A stretch of 64,000 nt of DNA from CBDHDJ01 sp965261645 (lineage in GTDB: Bacteria; Pseudomonadota; Alphaproteobacteria; SHVV01), in assembly GCA_965261645.1 (NCBI GenBank), contig CBDHDJ010000002.1, positions 434,001-498,000 of the forward strand. Reading direction: 5' to 3'. Each line of letters starts with the position of its first letter. Within the stretch, counting starts at the first letter, position 1. A program made the position numbers and the translations under genes. Under the pieces are notes generated by a model, which saw nothing but the letters and a program-made list of their open reading frames with translations, made no database searches and was not told the DNA's origin. Positions 36,101 to 44,192 of this stretch are shown one piece after another.

Positions 36101-36483
36101 AACGCCTGGCGCTACACAGCAAGCGCAAGCGCCGCGATCTCTTCTTCGCCAGTTACGCCAATCGCGCCGCGTGCAAGGAGTGCCAACTCAAGTCGAAGTG
36201 TACGAAAAGCGCCTTCCGTCGGGTCCTGCGCTATGTCGACGAAGCGATCCTGGAGCGCATGGCAGAACGATTGGCGGCCCGCCCGGGGCTGCTACATGCA
36301 CGCCGTGAAAGCGTCGAGCATCCCTTCGGCTCAATCAAACAATGGATGGGCCAGGGTGCCTTCCTGACCCGGCGGCTGGAAAACGTGCGCGGCGAGTTCA
36401 GCATCACGGCGCTGGCTTACAACATCCGCCGCGCGATCTCGCTGGTAGGTGTTCCCGCCTTGATCGCCGCCACGAGGGCGTGA
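33134..36483 (+). CDS. IS1182-family transposase gene, split by a group II intron (exons 33134-33791 and 35708-36483)
   Basis: Exon 1 starts MRHIPGIDRSQVLLLPEAVD with the DUF772 region (PGYDPAVLLKLYIYGYLNRV) and the first catalytic Asp in LVAVDGTRIKAVNSRKRN. Exon 2 carries LTDPDSRAMHAET, DAVADAGYFKIEDIEACENA (second Asp), the zinc-like CxxC segment RAACKECQLKSKC and the Glu in RRESVEHPFGSIKQWMGQ. Joining base 33791 to 35708 restores one frame through DALAASGEGQ. After splicing the protein has 477 residues, normal for the family. Without splicing it would be truncated. Function therefore depends on the intron. Confidence 0.88.
34150..35625 (+). CDS. ltrA: group II intron reverse transcriptase/maturase
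   Basis: This encodes 491 residues. RT motifs are visible: RPLGVAAIEDKIVQKAVAEI, FSYGFRPGCGAHDALDALAV, DADIRGFFDHVSRDWLVRFL, TPQGSVISPILANIYLHYVL and the catalytic IVRYADDFVVG. The C-terminal maturase (GIIM/X) domain shows NQTARWLGQVLDGWLNYFAV. No HNH endonuclease domain follows, so insertion would rely on other priming. It binds its own intron RNA to promote splicing and retromobility. The frame is intact. AAAGGAGG lies about a dozen bases before the ATG; the ATG at 34162 is an alternative. Confidence 0.94.
   Translation: MTNGMEKSDSGVVAMKSANKGRPVPAEPMERRTEPKGNLESQSMRRTQDRESVSQAADRIRQFVQREPRERLTALLHHVTVDALRWAFFALKKDAAAGADGMTWGMYEGGLEGRLAALHDRVHSGAYRATPSRRVNIPKPDGGTRPLGVAAIEDKIVQKAVAEIILTPIYEAEFLGFSYGFRPGCGAHDALDALAVGIERRKINWIADADIRGFFDHVSRDWLVRFLEHRIGDKRVIRLISKWLHVGVMENGEWRDNMRGTPQGSVISPILANIYLHYVLDLWFQKKWRSHEVKGDTIIVRYADDFVVGFQHKQDAERFLRDLKERLGRFELELNPDKTRLIEFGRFATENRQRRGLGKPETLDFLGFTHYCAKDRKGRFQLGRKPVSKRMARTLKRIKEELRRRMHDGVNQTARWLGQVLDGWLNYFAVPTSSRYLGRFVQRLKVLWLRTLRRRSQKDRYSGDRMERLTAKYWPTLEIRHPWPSQRFAVN
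35634..35707 (+). ncRNA. group II intron domains V and VI
   Basis: Domain V is an about 34-nt hairpin beginning GAGCCGTG, with the catalytic AGC and a CAAC-type loop, closing at GCACGGATCT. Domain VI follows as a GC-rich hairpin with a GCAA loop (GAGCGGGGCAACCCGCTTC) and an unpaired A at 35700 as the likely branch point. Confidence 0.72.
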
Positions 36484-36683
36484 GACAGGAGTCTGCCCAA
36501 ATCGAGCGCCCCACATCGATCCACAGAGGCCTGGAGCCCCTTCCGCGGGGCTACCGGCGCCAAACCGCCAGATTACGTGGGATCGCCCCAAATCATGGTG
36601 AGCTAAACCTCCATCCCCGCCACTCAGAGTTTTCACACGGTCTGGATGGTGTAGGGGAGAGCGGCTGAACCCGCGCCGGCGCG

Positions 36684-37850
36684 TTACGGATCCTCTTTCC
36701 GGAAGGGGGAATAGCGGTCGAGATAGGCGATCTCGCCGTCGACCTCGCGGCGCTCCTCCTCGAGATAGCGCGCCACGGCCTTGCGGAAGCCGGGATCGCG
36801 GATCCAGTGGGCGGAATAGGTGTGCACGGGGAGATAGGCCCTGGCGAGCTTGTGCGGGCCCTGGGCGCCCGCCTCGACGCGCTGGAGGCCGTGGCGAATG
36901 GCGAACTCGATGGCCTGGTAGTAGCACAGCTCGAAATGCAGGAAGCGATGGTCTTCCGCGCACCCCCAATAGCGCCCGTATAGCGCATCGCTGCCGATCA
37001 GGTTCAGCGCACCCGCGATATAGCGTCCCTCACGGCGCGCGAGGATCAGCGCGATCTGCTCGGCCATGGTCTCGTGGATGCGATTGAAGAAGGCACGGTT
37101 GAGATAGGGCGCGCCCCATTTGCGTGCGCCCGTATCGAGGTAGAAGGCGTGGAACGCCTCCCAGTGCTCCTCTTTGAGGTCGGCGCCGGTGAGGACCTCG
37201 ATGGTGATGCCGTGGCTGACCGCACCGTGCCGCTCGCGCTTGATCGCCTTGCGCTTGCGCGATGCGAGGTCGGCCAGGAAGTCCTCGAACGTCCCGTAGC
37301 CCCGGTTTTCCCAATGGAACTGCTCGCCGGTCCGGAGCAGCAGCCCGGCTTCGCCCATGCGCCGCCATTCCTCCTCGGTGGGAAAGTTGACGCTCAGATT
37401 GGATACTCCGAGCTTTTCCGCCACCTCGATACAGGCGCCGAGCAGTGTGCGCTGGATCTCGGCGCGTTGAGGACCGGGCGCGGCCAGCAGGCGCGGGCCC
37501 GGAACCGGCGTGAAGGGCACCGCGACCAGAAGCTTCGGGTAATACTCGCCGCCGGCCCGTTCGTAGGCGTGGGCCCAAGCGTGATCGAAGACGAACTCCC
37601 CGTAAGAGTTGCCCTTGAGGTACATCGGTACCGCGCCCAGGAGCCGCCCATCGGCGTGTTCCATGATGAGGTGGTAGGGCGCCCAGCCGCTCTCCGGTGC
37701 CACGCAGCCGGTGTCCTCCAACGCGGCCAGGAAGGCATGCGAGACGAAGGGATTGCCGGTGCCCGCGCAGGCGTCCCACGCGGCTGCCGGCACCTGTGTG
37801 ATCTCGCTCACCGCCTTGACGACGGCGACAAGCTTCTCGGCGTCACCCAT
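36684..37850 (-). CDS. FemAB-like GNAT protein (COG3146, DUF482/PF04339)
   Basis: This encodes 388 residues. The family's recurrent motifs are present: NPFVSHAFLAALEDTGCVAP, DHAWAHAYERAGGEYYPKLL, FTPVPGPRLLAAPG, QFHWENRGYGTFEDFLADLA and VEAGAQGPHKLARAYLPVHT. The fold is a duplicated GNAT/FemAB type, and the family is often annotated as peptidoglycan-related acyltransferase or cytosolic aminoacyl transferase, without a proven substrate. It lies 41 bp inside from the IS1182 right end, so its 3' side is the boundary of the mobile zone. The HpcH aldolase gene is 42 bp upstream. Confidence 0.85.
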   Translation of the reverse strand: MGDAEKLVAVVKAVSEITQVPAAAWDACAGTGNPFVSHAFLAALEDTGCVAPESGWAPYHLIMEHADGRLLGAVPMYLKGNSYGEFVFDHAWAHAYERAGGEYYPKLLVAVPFTPVPGPRLLAAPGPQRAEIQRTLLGACIEVAEKLGVSNLSVNFPTEEEWRRMGEAGLLLRTGEQFHWENRGYGTFEDFLADLASRKRKAIKRERHGAVSHGITIEVLTGADLKEEHWEAFHAFYLDTGARKWGAPYLNRAFFNRIHETMAEQIALILARREGRYIAGALNLIGSDALYGRYWGCAEDHRFLHFELCYYQAIEFAIRHGLQRVEAGAQGPHKLARAYLPVHTYSAHWIRDPGFRKAVARYLEEERREVDGEIAYLDRYSPFRKEDP

Positions 37851-37892
37851 CCCGGTTATGCGTCATGGCGGCGGAGCGAGCGCTCGTCATCC

Positions 37893-38669
37893 CTACGGCT
37901 TGATTTTGTCGACCGCCTCTCGCAGGTCGCGGCACGAATTGGCGAACATGGTGATATCGGTCCCGAGGGCGACCATTTGGCAACCCATGGCGATCATGGC
38001 TGAGGCGGACTCGATGTCCCAGGCGAGATCGGCAATCGGGAGGCCCCGCTGCTTGGCGCAATCGTACACCCGGGCGCGCTCCTCCTTGTGCGTCTCGAGG
38101 TCGTAAACGCCCTCGGGCGAGCCGCGTGACACAGCCAGGTCGAACGGTCCGAAAAACAGCCCGCCCAAGCCTTCCACGCTGGCGATGTCGTCGACCGCTG
38201 CCAATCCCTCAGGTTCCTCGATGAGCGGGATGATCAGGGTTTCGTCCAGTTGCTGTTGGTAGAATTCGACCCACGGGATGAAGCCGTGCTTGGCGGCGCG
38301 GACCGGCGGGGCGGAACTGCGCCGACCGACCGGTGCGTATTTGCCTGAACGGACCGCCGCCTCGGCTTCGGCGCGGCTGTTGCAGTGCGGCGTCACCACG
38401 GCCTGAGCGCCGAAATTGAGCGCCTTCAGGATCTGCGTCGGATCATTCCGGGTCACCCGCACGATGGGAATGATGTCCGCGGCATAAGCCGCCCGCACCA
38501 TTTCCTCGAGCTCGGTGCCCGTGGCGCCGGTCGCCGCATGTTCGCAATCGATGATCACGAAATCGAACCCGGCATAGCCAATGACTTCGATGAGTGTTGG
38601 TGAGCCGGAGACCGAAAACGGTCCGACGAGCGAATCGCCCGCTTTGAGACGCTCGACCAATCGTTCCAT
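37893..38669 (-). CDS. HpcH/HpaI-type class II aldolase (2-dehydro-3-deoxyglucarate aldolase-like)
   Basis: This encodes 258 residues. Family features are GFDFVIIDCEHAATGATGTE, the substrate Arg in IVRVTRNDPTQILKALNFGA, PVGRRSSAPPVRAAKHG, the metal ligands Glu in IPLIEEPEGLAA and Asp in LFFGPFDLAVSRG. These enzymes cleave 2-oxo-4-hydroxy acids to pyruvate plus an aldehyde in a Mg/Mn-dependent way. Two RidA genes follow upstream on the same strand (57 bp gap), and RidA proteins often accompany catabolic aldolases. The specific substrate is not deducible. Confidence 0.9.
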   Translation of the reverse strand: MERLVERLKAGDSLVGPFSVSGSPTLIEVIGYAGFDFVIIDCEHAATGATGTELEEMVRAAYAADIIPIVRVTRNDPTQILKALNFGAQAVVTPHCNSRAEAEAAVRSGKYAPVGRRSSAPPVRAAKHGFIPWVEFYQQQLDETLIIPLIEEPEGLAAVDDIASVEGLGGLFFGPFDLAVSRGSPEGVYDLETHKEERARVYDCAKQRGLPIADLAWDIESASAMIAMGCQMVALGTDITMFANSCRDLREAVDKIKP

Positions 38670-38726
38670 GGCATCATTCCTCCCCGTTCAACGCCCTCTT
38701 GCGGCCATGATTCACCCCACCGATCG

Positions 38727-39194
38727 TCAGGCGATCTCGAACAGGCTCTCGATCTCGATGGCCATGTCGTGGGGCAGGGCGACGGCCCCGATTGTAGTGC
38801 GGGCGTGTCGTCCTATGTCACCAAAAACTTCAACGAGGAGGTCGGATGCCCCGTCCATCACTTCGCTCAATGAAGTGAAGCTAGGCTCCGCGTTGACCAG
38901 GCCGAACAACCGGACGCAGCGCACGACCCGGTCGAGATCACCGTCGCAGACGGCGTGCAATTGGGTAAGGATGTTGAGGCCGGTCAGGCGTGCGGCCGCC
39001 CGCCCCTGGTCGATAGCGATGGAACCACCAAGCTTGCCGATGAACGCAGGTCCGCCATCTTGCATCGGTCCCTGCCCAGCGATGAAGGCATACCGGCCGC
39101 CGCGTACGAAGGGGATGTATTTGGCCTTCGTGACATACGGCTGGGGCAGCGTAATCGCCAGCCTGTTCAGGCGCTCGGCCACCGTTTCGGTCAT
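38727..39194 (-). CDS. RidA family protein (YjgF-like, long form), tandem copy 1
   Basis: This encodes 155 residues of the longer RidA subfamily: AFIAGQGPMQDGGPAFIGKL, AARLTGLNILTQLHAVCDGD and, at the end, FGDIGRHARTTIGAVALPHD. The GRHAR(T/x)xxG segment holds the position of the active-site Arg of this subfamily. The protein probably hydrolyses enamine/imine intermediates or acts on a related reactive metabolite. It lies 13 bp downstream of a second copy that shares its architecture, suggesting duplication and possible heterotrimers. Confidence 0.88.
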   Translation of the reverse strand: MTETVAERLNRLAITLPQPYVTKAKYIPFVRGGRYAFIAGQGPMQDGGPAFIGKLGGSIAIDQGRAAARLTGLNILTQLHAVCDGDLDRVVRCVRLFGLVNAEPSFTSLSEVMDGASDLLVEVFGDIGRHARTTIGAVALPHDMAIEIESLFEIA

Positions 39195-39207
39195 GTCTCG
39201 AGCCCCG

Positions 39208-39675
39208 TCAGGCGATCTGGAACACGGCCTCGACCTCCACCGAAGCGCCGCCGGGGAGGGTGCCGGAGCCCACCGCGATTCGCGCGTGACGGCCGGCCTC
39301 GCCGAACACCTCGACGATCAGATGGGAGGCCCCGTTTAGAACCTGGGGCTGCTGACCGAAATCGGGTGAGCTGTTGACGAAGCCACCGAGCCGGACGCAG
39401 CGCTCGACCCGGTCGAGTTCGCCGCCATAGGCCGCCTTGAGCTGGGCGAGAACGTTGAGCGCACAGAGGCGTGCGGCCGCTTGCCCATCGGCGACCTCGA
39501 GGTCGCGGCCAAGGGTCCCAACGCTGATGATCTTGCCGTCGTGGAGCGGGATCTGGCCTGAAATGAAGACGAGCTTGCCGGTCACCACGTAGGGCACGTA
39601 ATTGGCTATGGGCGCTGGCGCCTCGGGAAGTTCGATCGCCAGTTCTTCGAGGTGCGAATCGATGCGTCCTGCCAT
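39208..39675 (-). CDS. RidA family protein (YjgF-like, long form), tandem copy 2
   Basis: This encodes 155 residues: LVFISGQIPLHDGKIISVGT, AARLCALNVLAQLKAAYGGE and FGEAGRHARIAVGSGTLPGG. It is homologous to its downstream neighbour over the whole length but clearly diverged, so the duplication is not recent. It is the first gene of the likely unit RidA-RidA-aldolase-GNAT on the minus strand. Confidence 0.88.
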   Translation of the reverse strand: MAGRIDSHLEELAIELPEAPAPIANYVPYVVTGKLVFISGQIPLHDGKIISVGTLGRDLEVADGQAAARLCALNVLAQLKAAYGGELDRVERCVRLGGFVNSSPDFGQQPQVLNGASHLIVEVFGEAGRHARIAVGSGTLPGGASVEVEAVFQIA

Positions 39676-39816
39676 GAGCCAACCCTTGGGTGTTGGGGCG
39701 AATCTCGACCAACCGTCATCATAGCATCCGGAAGCGGGCAGATGCCAAACGGGCCGCCTGGCGGCCTCGGTATTGCCGCTGAAAGCGCCCCGGCTGCGCC
39801 GCCGGGGTGTCGTGCC

Positions 39817-40548
39817 TTAGAAGGGGGGGTGAGCCTCGCTCGTGGCGGACGCCACGGGCGCGGGAAGCGCGCGATGCTTTTTGTCCTGATACATCGCTTC
39901 GTCGGCCTGGTTCAGGAGTTCGGCCGCTTCCGAGTCCGGTCCATAGGGCACGGTGCCGAAGCTCGCACGGACATAAATATGCGTGGCGTCGAAAGTCGCA
40001 TAGGGGCTGTTGACCATGCTTTGCAGCTCGCGCGCCCGCTTAATCGCTTCCTCGGGCGCGGTGCGCACCATGAGAACGACGAACTCGTCGCCGCCCAGCC
40101 GGGCCACCATGTCCGCCGCCCGCACGTTTTCGGACAGCAGCTCGGCAACGTGGACCAGCACACAATCGCCCGCCTCATGGCCAAGCGTATCGTTGACGGT
40201 CTTGAAGTTGTCGAGGTCGATGAATGCTAACGCTCCCGATTCGACATAGCGCCGCGCCGTGGCCAGGGTGCGTAGCAAGGTGTGCTCGAATTCCCGGCGG
40301 TTGGGCAGGCTCGTCAGGATGTCCGTCATCGCCATGGTTTCGAGATAGGCGATTCGCTCGCGTTGATCGGCGAGCCGCTTTTCAGCCGCGGAGAGGAGCG
40401 CCAGGGCCTGCTCGAGCAGGGCCGCCTGGGTATCGTCGTCCATGCGGAGCTGGGTAGGCTTCAGGATTGGCGACTGCCCGAGGACGTGATCTTGATTGGC
40501 GGTGAGGAGGAGACCGGGGTTGGATGCGGGAATGAGAGTGCGGGCCAT
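39817..40548 (-). CDS. diguanylate cyclase (GGDEF domain)
   Basis: The ATG at 40548 (MARTLIPASNPGLLLTANQD) is preferred to the longer open frame reaching 40686. The 243 residues contain a short coiled coil (QALALLSAAEKRLADQRERI) and a GGDEF domain: MTDILTSLPNRREFEHTLLR, FIDLDNFKTVNDTLGHEAGD and the active-site ARLGGDEFVVL. No RxxD inhibitory site is obvious before GGDEF. It should make cyclic di-GMP in the cytoplasm. With pleD inactivated nearby, it may be one of the remaining cyclases in this region. Confidence 0.92.
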   Translation of the reverse strand: MARTLIPASNPGLLLTANQDHVLGQSPILKPTQLRMDDDTQAALLEQALALLSAAEKRLADQRERIAYLETMAMTDILTSLPNRREFEHTLLRTLATARRYVESGALAFIDLDNFKTVNDTLGHEAGDCVLVHVAELLSENVRAADMVARLGGDEFVVLMVRTAPEEAIKRARELQSMVNSPYATFDATHIYVRASFGTVPYGPDSEAAELLNQADEAMYQDKKHRALPAPVASATSEAHPPF

Positions 40549-40782
40549 CGTCGCGCCTTCAATCTGACTGAACCAGGGGACCGGAGCGGGCCGCCTATGG
40601 CCGCTAACACGCAACAGACATGCCATGGAAAAATCTCTGACCTGCCTCGGTCTTAGCAGGAATAAAGCGTGGAAACTCCTGCCCACCGGCAGAATTCTCC
40701 GAACCTTTGGCCGCCTATCCGCGCCGCTTGCAGCGGAATCGTGTAGAGTAAAAATGCGCCGCGAGAAGGAGTGAAAACGTCC

Positions 40783-41601
40783 GTGTTCCCCCGCCTGTTC
40801 TTCATCCTATGCGGGATGGCTACCGCCTGCGCGATGGGTGTGGCAGCGGCGTCCGGCCACGCGGAGACGTTGCCCTTGCTGTCGCACAGGGCGGTGTACG
40901 ACCTCGAATTGGCGCGCGCCGAGGCGGGCAGCGGAGTGGCCGACATTCGTGGCCTACTGGTCATGGAATGGGCCGATGCGTGTGACGGCTATGCCTTGAG
41001 CCAGCGCATGGCCTGGCAAATTACCGAGGCCGAAGGGGCGCAGGTCGTGACCGACTTTCACGTCTCCTCCTGGGAATCGAAGGACGGTCTGGTGTTCCGG
41101 TTCAGCACCCGGAGCAACGTCGGGGGCCGTGACGTGGAATTCACCGAAGGGCGGGCCCAACTCGCCGGGATCGGCCAGCGTGGATGGGCCCGGTTTACCA
41201 AGCCGCAGGAACGCGAGATCATTCTCCAGCCTGGGACCTTGTTTCCCACGCAACACACCATCGTGCTGCTGGAGCGCGCAGCTGCCGGCGCCATCCAGGT
41301 GATGCGCGATGTCTTTGATGGCTCGGATATCGAGAGTCTGCACGAAGTTGCCGCCTTCATCGGCGGGCAGCTCCCGTCGGGATCCTACCAAGGAATCGGC
41401 GAGGACGATCTTCGGGACCTGGAATCGTGGCGGGTTCAGTTGGGCTTCTATGAATTGGGGAGTGAGGACGGCGCTCCCGACTTCCAGGTGGGCTTCCGCA
41501 TCTTCGCGAATGGCGTTGCGACCGACGTGGTCCTTGACTATGGCGACTTCGCCTTGACGGGAAAACTGCTGAGTCTCGATCGCCTCGAGGACTACTGCTG
41601 A
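40783..41601 (+). CDS. eipB: EipB family (DUF1849) cell-envelope integrity protein
   Basis: The GTG at 40783 is taken as start because GAAGGAG (40764-40770) directly abuts the alternative GTG at 40771. A signal peptide (VFPRLFFILCGMATACAMGV to about SGHA) exports it to the periplasm. The mature beta-barrel-type domain has SHRAVYDLEL, VMEWADACDGYALSQRMAWQ and a C-terminal DRLEDYC. The two Cys (in DACDGYA and the last residue) match the disulfide known in Brucella EipB. The family supports envelope integrity in Alphaproteobacteria. Its 3' end overlaps the convergent ROK kinase by 10 bp. Confidence 0.9.
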   Translation: MFPRLFFILCGMATACAMGVAAASGHAETLPLLSHRAVYDLELARAEAGSGVADIRGLLVMEWADACDGYALSQRMAWQITEAEGAQVVTDFHVSSWESKDGLVFRFSTRSNVGGRDVEFTEGRAQLAGIGQRGWARFTKPQEREIILQPGTLFPTQHTIVLLERAAAGAIQVMRDVFDGSDIESLHEVAAFIGGQLPSGSYQGIGEDDLRDLESWRVQLGFYELGSEDGAPDFQVGFRIFANGVATDVVLDYGDFALTGKLLSLDRLEDYC

Positions 41602-42530
41602 GGCGGTGAGCCCGCGGCGGCGGTTTGGGAGGCCGGTTCACCCCAGAGCCGTGCGGCGCCCCGTACGCCGCTGGAATCGCCGTGACGCGGGGGCACGAGG
41701 CGGGTTCTCACCCCATCGGAAAACACGTAGCGCTGCCACAGGCGAGGGACGTTGTCGTAGAGGCGCGCGATGTTGGACAGCCCTCCACCCAGCACCACGA
41801 TCTCGGGATCGAGGATGTTGAGAACGCTGGCGAGCGCCCGCGCCATGCGTTCCTCGTAACGAGCGAGCGCGGCCTGCGCTTCGGCCTCGCCGGCCTCGGC
41901 GCGGATCGCGATGTCGGCGGCCGTCGCGGGATCACCGCCAAACTCCCGGTAGGTAAGGCTCAGTCCCTGGCCCGAGAGGAAGGTCTCGATGCAGCCCGAT
42001 TGGCCACAATAGCAGGGCGGTCCGGGGCGTTCGTCGTCCTCCGGCCAAGGCAGCGGGTTGTGGCCCCATTCACCGGCAATGCCGTTGGCTCCATCGAGAA
42101 TGCGGCCGTTAGCCACGATACCGCCGCCGGTTCCGGTGCCGATGATCACGCCGAACACCAACGCGGCGCCGGCCGCCGCGCCGTCAATCGCTTCCGACAA
42201 AGCAAAGCAGTTTGCGTCATTGGCGATGCGTACCGGGCGGGCGAGTGCCTGTTCGAGATCGCGGTCAAGCGGCCGGCCGATCAGCCAGGTCGAGTTCGCG
42301 TTCTTCACCAGACCGGTGGCGGGCGACAAGGTGCCGGGGATACCGACCCCAACGGACGCTTGTGCTCCCAGTTCGCGTTCGATGGCGGCCACGAGTTCCA
42401 CCACGGCGCGGACCGTTGCGCCGTAGTTCTCGGCGGGCGTGGCGAGACGCCGGCGGAGCCGCTCCGAACCGTCGGCCGTCAGGGCCACGGCTTCGATCTT
42501 TGTGCCCCCGAGATCGATTCCGATGCGCAT
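41592..42530 (-). CDS. ROK family sugar kinase (fructokinase/N-acetylglucosamine kinase-like)
   Basis: This encodes 312 residues. The N-terminal ATPase loop MRIGIDLGGTKIEAVALTAD, catalytic Asp in RIANDANCFALSEA, second phosphate loop VFGVIIGTGTGGGIVANGRI and the ROK zinc motif GHNPLPWP...CYCGQSGCIETFLSG (His and three Cys) are all present. It phosphorylates a hexose with ATP in the cytoplasm; fructose or glucosamine derivatives are usual for close relatives. It is divergent from divK, with about 200 bp between them. Confidence 0.92.
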   Translation of the reverse strand: MRIGIDLGGTKIEAVALTADGSERLRRRLATPAENYGATVRAVVELVAAIERELGAQASVGVGIPGTLSPATGLVKNANSTWLIGRPLDRDLEQALARPVRIANDANCFALSEAIDGAAAGAALVFGVIIGTGTGGGIVANGRILDGANGIAGEWGHNPLPWPEDDERPGPPCYCGQSGCIETFLSGQGLSLTYREFGGDPATAADIAIRAEAGEAEAQAALARYEERMARALASVLNILDPEIVVLGGGLSNIARLYDNVPRLWQRYVFSDGVRTRLVPPRHGDSSGVRGAARLWGEPASQTAAAGSPPQQ

Positions 42531-42733
42531 GGCCGAGGCCCCTCCGACCGTGATTCATCCAAATGCAACGGAAGATTAACCGGTCGGGACCTATAGAGTT
42601 AATCGCTAGAACCGACGCGGCGAACGGAAATACCGGGCGTGCCGGAATTGGTTGTCACGGGGCGGGGTGTTAAGTGTGCCGGGCCGGCGATTCATCGCTG
42701 TGGTCTATTGGGGTTTCAGGGGAGGTGTCGGCG
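42531..42733. promoter_or_regulatory. divergent intergenic region between ROK kinase and divK
   Basis: These 203 bp hold the promoters of both divergent genes. A CtrA-type TTAA-N7-TTAAC arrangement is suggested by gattaaccggtcgg and gagttaatcgc, but not in perfect form. The GGAGG for divK is at 42721-42725. Confidence 0.35.
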
Positions 42734-43105
42734 TTGGCGAAGACGGTCCTAATCGTGGAAGACAACGAACTCAACATGAAGCTGTTCCGGGATGTGCTGG
42801 ACGCCCACGGCTATCAGACGCTGGCCACGCGCGACGGCATGGATGCCATCACATTGGCGCGCGATCATCGGCCCGACCTGATTCTGATGGATATCCAGCT
42901 GCCCGGCGTTTCGGGGCTCGAAGTCACCCAAATGATGAAGAATGACGACGAACTCAAGGATATCCCCGTCATCGCCGTGACGGCCTTCGCCATGAAGGGC
43001 GATGATGATCGCATTCTCGAGGGTGGGTGCGCGGCTTACCTCGCCAAACCCATCCGCATCGACGAGCTGATCGATACGATCGGTCAGTTTCTCTCCGATG
43101 CCTAA
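42734..43105 (+). CDS. divK: single-domain response regulator DivK
   Basis: The TTG at 42734 is chosen because GGAGG sits eight bases upstream; a GTG at 42725 overlaps that site. The 123 residues align closely with Caulobacter DivK: KTVLIVEDNELNMKLFRDVL, phospho-acceptor Asp53 in LILMDIQLPGVSGLEV, VIAVTAFAMKGDDDRILEGG and YLAKPIRIDEL. DivK in its phosphorylated form shuts down the CckA-CtrA pathway through DivL and is controlled by DivJ and PleC. The pleD gene follows 65 bp downstream, as in other Alphaproteobacteria. Confidence 0.95.
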   Translation: MAKTVLIVEDNELNMKLFRDVLDAHGYQTLATRDGMDAITLARDHRPDLILMDIQLPGVSGLEVTQMMKNDDELKDIPVIAVTAFAMKGDDDRILEGGCAAYLAKPIRIDELIDTIGQFLSDA

Positions 43106-44192
43106 CCGTCCACCTTGCGTTCTGGGGCCTGTGCGCCACGACCCCGGAGCCTTGATCGAGCCGTGACGCCATGCCGGCACACGTATTGGTCGTTGATGAC
43201 GATCCCGCCAGTGTCGAGGTTCTGAAGGCCAAACTCGAGGTCGAGTATTTTCGCGGCAGCACCGCCGCCGATGGCAAGACCGCGCTTGCCCTCATGCACG
43301 AGGACTGCCCCGATATCGTTCTGCTCGACGTCATGATGCCGGGCCTGGACGGCTGCGAGGTCTGCCGGCGGATCAGGGCGACACCCTCGTTCACCCACCT
43401 CCCGGTGATCATGGTGACGGCTCTGGAGGACATCGATGACCTGGTTCGCGGTCTCGATGCGGGCGCCGATGACTTCCTGACCAAGCCGGTCGACGATGTC
43501 GCCCTGTTTGCCCGGGTACGCTCTTTGACCCGCCTCAAGATGATGATGGACGAGCTCAGCCTGCGCGGCGAAACCGGCGCCGAGCTCGGCGTGATCGAGG
43601 CGGCGGCATGGCCTGGGGCCGATCACCCGTCGAACGGCCGCATCCTGGTGATCGACGACGACCCCGACGACGCCGATCTGGTCGCGGACGCTCTCGCATC
43701 GTTGGGTCACGTGATCATCGAGCCCGACAGCAAGAAGGGTCTCGAGGTGGCGCGCAGCGGCCCCTTCGATCTGATCATCACCAGCCTCATGCAGAAGAGC
43801 ACCGATGGCCTGCGCTTGAGCGCCGAGTTGCGCACCGATGATCGGCTCCGTCCGGTGTCCATTCTCGCCTTGGCCGACAGAGACGATCCCGATTCACTCC
43901 TGCGCGCTCGATTTCGGCGTCAACGACTATTTGTTGAAACCCATCGACTGCAACGAGTTGTTGGCGCGATGCCGCACGCAAATTCGCCGCAAGAAACTTC
44001 AGGACGGGTTGCGCGCCAATTATCGGCGCAGCGTGGTCATGGCGGTCACCGACGGCCTCACCGGTTTGTACAACCGGGAGTACATGATGAGCCATTTAGC
44101 CAAGCTGTTCGGGCGTGCACGCGAGGGCGGGCGATCGCTCGCCGTGCTGATGATCGATATCGACTATTTCAAGTCGGTGAACGACACCTTGG

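Larger units (their letters stand above)
33069..36643 (+). mobile_element. IS1182-family element carrying a group II intron
   Basis: Perfect 29-bp inverted repeats, starting AGACCGTGTGAAAACTCTGA, lie at 33069-33097 and 36615-36643. Subtracting the 1916-nt intron leaves 1659 bp, the normal size of an IS1182 element. It interrupts the istA gene of IS21-A on its left. Confidence 0.88.
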
